DNA from: Devosia sp. | GTDB lineage: Bacteria; Pseudomonadota; Alphaproteobacteria; Rhizobiales; Devosiaceae | Direction: 5' to 3' | DNA: 5,508 nt | Assembly: GCA_028290685.1 (NCBI GenBank) | Contig: JAQGJI010000089.1 | Coordinates: 1 to 5,508, forward strand | Shown here: positions 1 to 4,639 of the stretch, piece after piece | Numbering within the stretch: the stretch's first letter is position 1 | Layout: every line of letters begins with the position of its first letter | Position numbers and translations under genes: made by a program | Notes under the pieces: model-generated | Database searches by the model: none | The model's input: the letters and a program-made list of their open reading frames with translations, nothing else | Told to the model about the DNA's origin: nothing

Positions 1-1418
1 ATGAAGCCGCGTTCGGCGGCGACAAAGGGATTGGCGAAGCGGTCTTCGTACTCGGCGGTGCGCTGGGCGATCTTGTCCTTGTCGCCCAGTTCAGACCGGT
101 AGAGGATTTCCGTCGCGCCCTTGGCGCCCATGACGGCGATTTCGGCAGAGGGCCAGGCGTAGTTCACATCCGCCTTGATGTGCTTACTCGCCATCACGTC
201 ATAGGCGCCGCCATAGGCCTTGCGGGTGATGACGGTCACCAGCGGCACCGTCGCTTCGGCATAGGCAAAGAGCAGCTTGGCGCCGTGCTTGATGATACCC
301 CCATATTCCTGCGCCACGCCGGGCAGAAAGCCCGGAACGTCCACGAAGGTCAGGATGGGAATTTCGAAACTGTCACAGAAACGGGTGAAACGGGCGGCCT
401 TCTTGGAGGCGTTGATGTCGAGGCACCCGGCGAGCACCAGGGGCTGGTTGGCCACGACGCCGACGGTTTCGCCATCGAGGCGGATAAAGCCACACAGAAT
501 ATTGCCGGCATGATCTTTCTGGATTTCGAGGAAGTCGGCCTCGTCAGCGATTTTCTCGATCACCTCGCGCATGTCATAGGGCTTGTTGGCGCTGTCGGGG
601 ATAATCGTGTCGAGGCTCATGTCCGGGCGGTCGATCGGATCGATGCTTGGCAGTCGCGGCGCCTTTTGACCCGCAGCGAGCGGCAGGTAGCTGAACAGGC
701 GCCGCACTTCGAGCAGGGTCTCGATGTCGTTCTCGAACGCCGCATCGGCAACGGAGGAAATTTTGGTGTGGGTCGAGGCGCCGCCGAGTTCCTCCTGGGT
801 CACGCTTTCATTGGTGACGGTCTTGACCACGTCAGGGCCCGTCACGAACATGTAGCTGGTGTCTTTCACCATATAGATGAAGTCGGTCATGGCCGGCGAA
901 TAGACGGCGCCGCCAGCGCAGGGGCCCATGATGACGGAAATCTGCGGCACGGCGCCCGAGGCCTGCACATTGCGCCAGAACACGTCGGCGTACCCGCCGA
1001 GCGACGCTACTCCTTCCTGGATGCGCGCGCCGCCTGAATCATTGAGCCCGATGATGGGGGCGCCGTTCTGCACGGCAAGGTCCATGATCTTGCAGATTTT
1101 GCGCGCATGAGTTTCGCTCAGCGAGCCGCCAAAGACAGTAAAATCCTGGCTGAACACATAGGTGAGCCGCCCGTCGATCGTGCCCCAGCCCGTGACCACG
1201 CCATCGCCGGGGATAATCGTGTCGGCCATGCCGAAATCGGTCGCCCGATGGGTGACGAACATGTCGTACTCTTCGAAACTGCCCGGATCGAGCAGGACGT
1301 CGAGCCGCTCGCGGGCGGTCAGCTTTCCCTTGGCGTGCTGGATATCGATGCGCTTGCTGCCACCACCGAGCCGCGCCTGGGCGCGCTTGTCTTCAAGTTC
1401 GGCGATGATGTCTTGCAT
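1..1418 (-). CDS. pccB: Propionyl-CoA carboxylase beta subunit (carboxyltransferase), C-terminus cut by window edge
   Basis: Carboxyltransferase subunit of the biotin-dependent propionyl-CoA carboxylase, which transfers carboxyl from carboxybiotin (on the alpha subunit) to propionyl-CoA, giving methylmalonyl-CoA; cytoplasmic. About 472 residues are visible with no stop; the family is usually near 510, so roughly 35-40 C-terminal residues lie outside, the last visible being NPFVAAERGF. The N-terminus (MQDIIAELEDKRAQARLGGG) and HAKGKLTARERLDVLLD are typical of proteobacterial PccB. N-half motifs: NDSGGAR at 126-132 and GPCAGGAVYSPA at 165-176 (oxyanion-type glycines). C-half motifs: VDVPGFLPG at 359-367 and AYGGAYDVM at 401-409. 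Asp407 aligns with the acyl-CoA specificity Asp (Asp422 of the Streptomyces coelicolor PccB) that distinguishes propionyl- from acetyl-CoA enzymes. The ATG at 1418 is preceded by GGAG with a 6-base spacer. The partner pccA is not in the window; it is often downstream in related genomes, which would be off the left edge. Confidence 0.96.
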   Translation of the reverse strand, partial: MQDIIAELEDKRAQARLGGGSKRIDIQHAKGKLTARERLDVLLDPGSFEEYDMFVTHRATDFGMADTIIPGDGVVTGWGTIDGRLTYVFSQDFTVFGGSLSETHARKICKIMDLAVQNGAPIIGLNDSGGARIQEGVASLGGYADVFWRNVQASGAVPQISVIMGPCAGGAVYSPAMTDFIYMVKDTSYMFVTGPDVVKTVTNESVTQEELGGASTHTKISSVADAAFENDIETLLEVRRLFSYLPLAAGQKAPRLPSIDPIDRPDMSLDTIIPDSANKPYDMREVIEKIADEADFLEIQKDHAGNILCGFIRLDGETVGVVANQPLVLAGCLDINASKKAARFTRFCDSFEIPILTFVDVPGFLPGVAQEYGGIIKHGAKLLFAYAEATVPLVTVITRKAYGGAYDVMASKHIKADVNYAWPSAEIAVMGAKGATEILYRSELGDKDKIAQRTAEYEDRFANPFVAAERGF

Positions 1419-1509
1419 GGCGCACGCTCCGGCTGCCTCTTGTTCCGGTTCGGGCAGTCAGGGGCGAGATTGGCGGGGTGCGCGGAAAAAAGCAAACCTC
1501 AATATCAGC
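1419..1509 (-). other. 91-base gap between the carbonic anhydrase-like gene and pccB
   Basis: Short non-coding gap. Read on the minus strand it starts just after the TAA of the upstream gene, contains a run of six T (plus-strand A run near 1488-1493), and ends with the GGAG ribosome binding site of pccB. I see no hairpin before the T-run good enough to call a terminator and no convincing -35/-10 pair. It is long enough for a pccB promoter, so whether pccB is cotranscribed with selO and the carbonic anhydrase-like gene cannot be decided here. Confidence 0.6.
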
Positions 1510-2064
1510 TTAGGCGGGATCAAACGCTGGACGCGCCGCGCCGATCTCGCTCAGCCCTGCGGCAAAGCGGTGGGCATTGCGAACATATGCGTCTGCCGAA
1601 GCCTTGATCCGGGCAATCGCTTCGGCGTCCAACTGCCGGATCACCTTGCCCGGCGCGCCGACCACGAGCGAGCCATCGGGGATCTCCTTGCCCTCGGTGA
1701 TGAGAGCGCCGGCGCCGATCAGGCAATTGCGCCCGACCTTTGCGCCATTCAGCACGGTGGCGCCCATGCCGATCAGGGTATCGTCGCCAATGGTGCAGCC
1801 ATGCAGCATGGCCTTGTGGCCAATGGTGCAGCCGGCGCCAATGGTCAGGGGATAACCCATGTCGGTGTGCAGCACCGCGTTTTCCTGCACATTGCTGCGG
1901 GCGCCGATGGTGATCGGTTCGTTGTCGCCGCGCGCAACCACGCCGAACCAGATGCTGACGCCGGCACCGGCGATCACCCTGCCGGCGACCACCGCATTGG
2001 GGGCAATCCAGGCGATTTCCGGATCGATTTCCGGGGCAACTCCGTCCAGCGTGTAAAGCGGCAT
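1510..2064 (-). CDS. Gamma-class carbonic anhydrase family protein (left-handed beta-helix, YrdA/PaaY-like)
   Basis: A 184-residue protein of the gamma carbonic anhydrase/hexapeptide-repeat family, normally a cytoplasmic homotrimer binding metal at subunit interfaces. Imperfect hexapeptide repeats (pattern [IVL]-G-x-x-x-x) run from about residue 20 to 140, e.g. ITIGARSNV, LTIGAGCTIG, CTIGDDTLIG, NCLIGAGALI, followed by a helical tail. The three expected zinc-ligand histidines are present: His66 (AVLHTD), His83 (TIGHK) and His88 (MLHGC). Arg45, Asp47 and Gln60 match the conserved ARGD and VQ positions of the family. Many relatives have weak or no measured carbonic anhydrase activity, so the reaction (CO2 hydration) is family-level inference. 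I chose ATG 2064 (MPLYTLDG) because it has GAGG eight bases upstream and clears selO; ATG 2091 would add MASLFEDRR and overlap selO. It lies 10 bases after selO and 91 before pccB; supply of bicarbonate to the carboxylase is possible but unproven. Confidence 0.93.
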   Translation of the reverse strand: MPLYTLDGVAPEIDPEIAWIAPNAVVAGRVIAGAGVSIWFGVVARGDNEPITIGARSNVQENAVLHTDMGYPLTIGAGCTIGHKAMLHGCTIGDDTLIGMGATVLNGAKVGRNCLIGAGALITEGKEIPDGSLVVGAPGKVIRQLDAEAIARIKASADAYVRNAHRFAAGLSEIGAARPAFDPA

Positions 2065-2072
2065 GCGGCGAT

Positions 2073-2076
2073 CCTC
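2073..2076 (-). promoter_or_regulatory. Ribosome binding site of the carbonic anhydrase-like gene, overlapping the selO stop
   Basis: On the minus strand the sequence TGAGG contains the selO TGA (2077-2075) and a GAGG Shine-Dalgarno core (2076-2073), eight bases before ATG 2064. This supports the 2064 start over the longer in-frame ATG at 2091 and suggests translational coupling with selO. Confidence 0.7.
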
Positions 2077-3484
2077 AAACAACGACGCCATAGGCTTCGC
2101 GCATTTGAGCAATTTCGCCAAGGGTGTGCTGGAACAGGCTCCAGTCGTCGGCCTGGGCAAAGGGTGCCCAGATTGCTTCTACCTCATCGATGAGCATGGT
2201 GCGCGGAACTGTTCGGGCAAAGTAGGGATGCTCGAGATTGAGATCCAGGCTGGGGGAATACCGCTCAAGGCCGTTCGCGACTGGGCGGAACGCTTCGCTG
2301 GCATAATGGATGGCCGATGGGCTGCGAGCCGCCCGGTCGGCGCTCAGCACACCGCCGCGCCAATCAAAGAAAAATTGCTCGTAGGGCGCCTTGCTCGTGC
2401 CCAGAAAGCCAAACAGATCAGTAACAAAAGCGCCATCGCTCTCGGTATCCATAGGCGCAAGGCCAAGGCGCCGCAGCACTTGCCTGGGCAGTTGCGCGCG
2501 AAACTCGGGCCAGATTGTATTCAGCGCCGGCTCCAGTTTTTCGAGGCTGGACAGGGGCAGAAGGCACTCGGCAAGCCGGGTCACGTTCCAGGCCAGCGTG
2601 TCGGGCTGGCGGCCGAAGCTGTAAATCCCGCTCTCGTCGAAATAGGCGGCGGTGAAGGCTGGATCGTAGGTCGGCAGGAACCGCCAGGGACCGTAATCAA
2701 AGCTTTCGCCGGTGATGTTGATGTTGTCGGTGTTGAGCACGCCATGCACAAAGCCGGCGGCTGTCCACTGGGCGCCCAGCCGCGCCACACTGGCCGCAAC
2801 GGCCTCAAGGAATGCCACAGGCTTGTCGGGGACTTCCGCCAACTGCGGGTAATAGGTCGCTATGGCGTAGTCGAGCAGCCGCTCAAGGTTCTCGTGGTCC
2901 TCCAGATAGGCGAGCCGCTGGAACGTGCCGATGCGGATATGACCGTGGCTGAGGCGAACCAGGACCGACGAGCGGGTGGGAGAGGGTTCATCGCCGCGAT
3001 AAAGCTGCTCGCCGGTTTCAACCAGCGAAAAGCTCTTGGAGGTGTAAACGCCCAGCGCTTCGAGCATCTCGGTGGCCAGCACTTCGCGCACGCCGCCCTT
3101 GAGGGTGAGGCGCCCGTCGCCACCGCGCGACCATGGCGTCTTGCCGCTGCCCTTGGTGCCGAAATCGAGCAGGCGGCCGTCCACGAGGTCGTAGCCTTGG
3201 GCAAAGAGAAACCCGCGCCCGTCACCCAGATCAGGATTGTAGGAGCGGAACTGGTGACCGTGATAGCGCAACGCCAGGGGATCGGGGAAACTGCCGGGAA
3301 GGGGCTCGAAACGGGAAAAATGCGCCAGCCATCGCGCTTCATCGAGATCGTCCAGACCCAAGCGCGCAGCCCAGCGCTGATCGCGGTGGCGCAGGATGGT
3401 TTGGGGGAAATCGGCTGGTGCGACACGATCAAAGAACGCATCACCCAGCAGCTCATGATTGCGGGCAGCCTTGAACTGGGACAT
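2075..3484 (-). CDS. selO: SelO/YdiU family protein adenylyltransferase (AMPylase)
   Basis: A 469-residue member of the SelO (YdiU, UPF0061) family: pseudokinases that bind ATP in a flipped orientation and transfer AMP to Ser/Thr/Tyr of target proteins. Length is normal (E. coli about 478). Visible motifs: LRYHGHQFRSYNPDLGDGRG at 72-91; KGSGKTPWSRGGDGR at 111-125 with REVLATEM (133-140), where Lys111 and Glu134 sit at the nucleotide-site Lys/Glu positions; VRLSHGHIRIGTF at 176-188 with Arg177; HGVLNTDN at 247-254 with the presumed base Asp253 and metal ligand Asn254; and FDYG at 262-265 with metal ligand Asp263 (the kinase DFG position). All active-site residues are therefore kept. Oddity: the protein has a single cysteine (Cys307) and no CxxC or Sec near its C-terminus (ends EAYGVVV), so it lacks the cysteine pair that forms a regulatory disulfide in E. 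coli SelO. The start ATG 3484 has no clear Shine-Dalgarno, but the N-terminus fits the family. Confidence 0.95.
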   Translation of the reverse strand: MSQFKAARNHELLGDAFFDRVAPADFPQTILRHRDQRWAARLGLDDLDEARWLAHFSRFEPLPGSFPDPLALRYHGHQFRSYNPDLGDGRGFLFAQGYDLVDGRLLDFGTKGSGKTPWSRGGDGRLTLKGGVREVLATEMLEALGVYTSKSFSLVETGEQLYRGDEPSPTRSSVLVRLSHGHIRIGTFQRLAYLEDHENLERLLDYAIATYYPQLAEVPDKPVAFLEAVAASVARLGAQWTAAGFVHGVLNTDNINITGESFDYGPWRFLPTYDPAFTAAYFDESGIYSFGRQPDTLAWNVTRLAECLLPLSSLEKLEPALNTIWPEFRAQLPRQVLRRLGLAPMDTESDGAFVTDLFGFLGTSKAPYEQFFFDWRGGVLSADRAARSPSAIHYASEAFRPVANGLERYSPSLDLNLEHPYFARTVPRTMLIDEVEAIWAPFAQADDWSLFQHTLGEIAQMREAYGVVV

Positions 3485-3585
3485 GAAGTGCTAACGCTGG
3501 CACAGCCTTTCGGGTTCGTCAGTGCAACCCAGCCTATCGCCTCAACAGCTAGCCGGATCAGGCAAATGGACCTATATCGATCCAG
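3485..3585. other. Divergent intergenic region between selO and the HAD gene
   Basis: These 101 bases must carry the start signals of selO (leftward) and probably of the HAD gene (rightward). I see no strong sigma-70 pair in either direction. TATATC at 3573-3578 resembles a -10 box for the rightward gene and would place the transcript start at or within a base or two of ATG 3586. GTGC/GCAC (3488-3491 and 3500-3503) is a weak 4-base inverted repeat close to the selO start. Neither gene has a good Shine-Dalgarno sequence. Confidence 0.4.
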
Positions 3586-4269
3586 ATGAACTCCGAAACT
3601 GACATTTTACATCTTTCCCCGTTCAAGGCCGTCATCTTCGACATGGACGGCACCCTGCTCGATACCGAGAGCGTGTTTCGAACCATTGTCTTTGAAGTCT
3701 GCACCGAGTTGGGCTTTGAAATGACGGACGCGGTTCATATGGGCATGGTGGGCAGCAGCCACGAGCGCACCAATCAATTGCTGGTCGAAGCCTATGGGGT
3801 CAGCTTTCCCTATAGCATGTTTGACGAGCGGTGCCGGGTGATCATGCGCGAACGCAGCCAGGGGGGCGTGCCGGTCAAGATCGGGGCGCGGGAACTGATC
3901 GACGAATTGCGTGAGCGTGGCATACCGACGGCCGTGGCAACCTCGTCACGGCGGGTCCATGCCGATACCCACCTGGGGGCGGCCGGGCTGCTGGATTTGT
4001 TCGACACGGTAGTAACCCGCGATGATGTTATCCATCCCAAGCCGAACCCCGAGCCTTATCTGCTCGCAGCGCAGCGCCTGGGCGTCGATCCGCTGCAGTG
4101 CCTCGCGATTGAAGACAGCTATGCTGGTGTGCAGGCGGGACATGCTGCGGGCATGCAGACCGTGATGGTGCCCGATCTGGTGCATCCCAGTGAGGAAATC
4201 CGCGCGCTGGGCATTGCCGTGCTGGAGAGCCTGGAGCATGTGCGGCGGGCGGCGTTTCCTAACCGCTGA
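3586..4269 (+). CDS. HAD superfamily hydrolase (subfamily IA, beta-phosphoglucomutase/phosphatase-like)
   Basis: A 227-residue cytoplasmic haloacid dehalogenase-type protein, expected to dephosphorylate a small phosphorylated metabolite or isomerise a sugar phosphate through an aspartyl-phosphate intermediate. All four HAD motifs are visible: motif I VIFDMDGTLLDTES with nucleophile Asp19 and acid/base Asp21; motif II AVATSS with Ser120 (or Thr119); motif III HPKPNPEPYL with Lys152; motif IV CLAIEDSYAGVQAG with Glu176-Asp177 as Mg ligands. The alpha-helical C1 cap lies at about 28-95 between motifs I and II. The HPKPxPEPYL and EDSxAGVxA signatures are those of the beta-phosphoglucomutase/DL-glycerol-3-phosphatase group (variant 3); substrate cannot be told from sequence. 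No in-frame ATG, GTG or TTG lies between the upstream stop (TAG at 3550) and ATG 3586, so the start is firm, yet no Shine-Dalgarno precedes it. It is divergent from selO and stands alone; the next gene starts 370 bases on. Confidence 0.92.
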   Translation: MNSETDILHLSPFKAVIFDMDGTLLDTESVFRTIVFEVCTELGFEMTDAVHMGMVGSSHERTNQLLVEAYGVSFPYSMFDERCRVIMRERSQGGVPVKIGARELIDELRERGIPTAVATSSRRVHADTHLGAAGLLDLFDTVVTRDDVIHPKPNPEPYLLAAQRLGVDPLQCLAIEDSYAGVQAGHAAGMQTVMVPDLVHPSEEIRALGIAVLESLEHVRRAAFPNR

Positions 4270-4318
4270 AGCAAGCCTCACCGTGGTTTTCCACAGCTAC
4301 ACCCTCTAGCGCTGGGCT

Positions 4319-4340
4319 TCTGTTGCTCGGATGCAACAGA
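4319..4340. repeat. Perfect inverted repeat, 8-base arms with 6-base loop
   Basis: TCTGTTGC (4319-4326) and GCAACAGA (4333-4340) are exact reverse complements around TCGGAT. The element starts 50 bases after the HAD stop codon. It could fold into an RNA hairpin and help end the HAD transcript, but no U-run follows (next bases are TCAGGA), so an operator for a dimeric regulator is at least as likely. Confidence 0.6.
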
Positions 4341-4343
4341 TCA

Positions 4344-4355
4344 GGATAATTATCC
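4344..4355. repeat. Perfect 12-base palindrome GGATAATTATCC
   Basis: The 12 bases equal their own reverse complement. The palindrome is AT-rich in the centre and carries GATAAT, a 5/6 match to a sigma-70 -10 box, on both strands; a weak TTG-type -35 (TTGCTC, 4323-4328) sits 16 bases upstream inside the previous dyad. It could be an operator, a promoter core, or both. It is not a full Fur box. Confidence 0.5.
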
Positions 4356-4371
4356 GGCGCAGACTCTGGCG

Positions 4372-4389
4372 TGCGTAAACTTTTACGCA
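4372..4389. repeat. Near-continuous 18-base dyad TGCGTAAA-CT-TTTACGCA
   Basis: Arms TGCGTAAA (4372-4379) and TTTACGCA (4382-4389) are exact reverse complements with only two bases between them. So short a centre argues against a stable RNA hairpin and for a DNA site bound by a dimeric regulator. I do not recognise the regulator. Confidence 0.6.
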
Positions 4390-4460
4390 ACCGGACAAGG
4401 CCGCCTTCACCACCATTCAAGCTGTTCAATTTCCTGCCTTTTCATCCGGCGCCGGCTCAG

Positions 4461-4475
4461 TTAACCGTATTTTAA
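4461..4475 (-). promoter_or_regulatory. Full CtrA-type binding site (TTAA-N7-TTAAC)
   Basis: TTAA at 4461-4464 and TTAA at 4472-4475 are separated by exactly seven bases. Read on the minus strand the site is TTAA-AATACGG-TTAA followed by C (position 4460), matching the alphaproteobacterial CtrA consensus TTAA-N7-TTAAC in full. It lies about 165 bases before the TTG start of the hydrolase, the only gene it can plausibly serve. A possible -10 (TAAATT, 4504-4509) lies about 28 bases downstream. Confidence 0.6.
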
Positions 4476-4482
4476 GATGCTA

Positions 4483-4501
4483 ACCGCTATGGTTAAGCGG
4501 T
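4483..4501. repeat. Inverted repeat ACCGCT/AGCGGT enclosing the CtrA half-site
   Basis: ACCGCT (4483-4488) and AGCGGT (4496-4501) are exact reverse complements with a 7-base spacer. The spacer and right arm contain most of the TTAACCAT half-site. Six base pairs could form, but the element may just reflect paired protein-binding half-sites (TAACC at 4481 and GGTTA at 4491 are also inverted). Confidence 0.4.
4489..4496 (-). promoter_or_regulatory. CtrA half-site TTAACCAT
   Basis: The plus strand reads ATGGTTAA, i.e. TTAACCAT on the minus strand, the 8-mer reported as a CtrA half-site across alphaproteobacteria. It lies 13 bases beyond the full TTAA-N7-TTAAC site, so two CtrA elements sit within 36 bases. 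Confidence 0.55.
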
Positions 4502-4627
4502 CGTAAATTTTGGCTTCCCAGAGTAGTGGGCCTTGGCTAGGGTGCCGGCCGATATCTCTCGGCGGCCCGCAACGACGGACACCGCAGAACGAAGGCCCGC
4601 CGGATATGGCTGGACGGGCTCAGGGGC

Positions 4628-4632
4628 AAGGA
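4628..4632 (+). promoter_or_regulatory. Ribosome binding site (AAGGA) that decides a TTG start
   Basis: AAGGA is followed by a 7-base spacer and the TTG at 4640. The reading frame of the hydrolase has no ATG or GTG between its upstream stop (TAG at 4538) and this TTG, and the TTG is placed just before a well-formed signal peptide. The first GTG (4685) would remove the charged n-region. Confidence 0.75.
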
Positions 4633-4639
4633 CGAGGCA

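Larger units (their letters stand above)
4270..4639. other. 370-base regulatory intergenic region before the cell wall hydrolase
   Basis: No protein-coding gene is supported here. The left half (4270-4390) holds three perfect dyads, annotated separately. The centre (4461-4501) holds CtrA-type TTAA motifs and a small hairpin. The right part (4505-4639) is probably 5' leader of the hydrolase gene, containing a short stem GCCGA/TCGGC (4548-4552 and 4559-4563, loop of 6) and ending in the AAGGA ribosome binding site. A 9-base direct repeat ATCCGGCGC occurs at 4352-4360 and 4444-4452, the second copy overlapping the palindrome CCGGCGCCGG (4446-4455). TAAATT at 4504-4509 is a possible -10 box. No T-tract terminator for the HAD gene is evident. 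Confidence 0.7.

Noticed and set aside
180..1037. Plus-strand open frame of 285 codons opposite pccB
   Set aside because: Antisense shadow of the highly conserved pccB; its His/Gly/Asp-rich translation shows no family features.
2062..2160. Longer N-terminus for the carbonic anhydrase-like protein (216 residues, ATG 2160)
   Set aside because: It would overlap the last 86 bases of selO and adds sequence foreign to the family; ATG 2064 has the ribosome binding site and the expected MPLYTLDG start.
1162..2193. Plus-strand open frame of 343 codons across the pccB start, the 91-base gap and the carbonic anhydrase-like gene
   Set aside because: It runs antisense to two well-supported genes and its GA-D-rich repeats merely mirror the hexapeptide repeats of the opposite strand.
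2063..3589. Plus-strand open frame of 508 codons, longer than selO, directly antisense to it
   Set aside because: The minus strand encodes a full SelO with all active-site motifs. The antisense translation has no recognisable domain and is a by-product of GC-rich codon bias.
4283..4294. GTGG-TTTT-CCAC hairpin just after the HAD stop as a terminator
   Set aside because: Only four base pairs and no following T-tract; too weak to call.
4287..4295. TTTTCCACA, a match to the DnaA-box consensus TTWTNCACA, in the same intergenic region as CtrA sites (an origin-like combination)
   Set aside because: Only one such box, almost 200 bases from the CtrA sites, with no AT-rich unwinding region or usual origin neighbours; a single 9-mer match is expected by chance.
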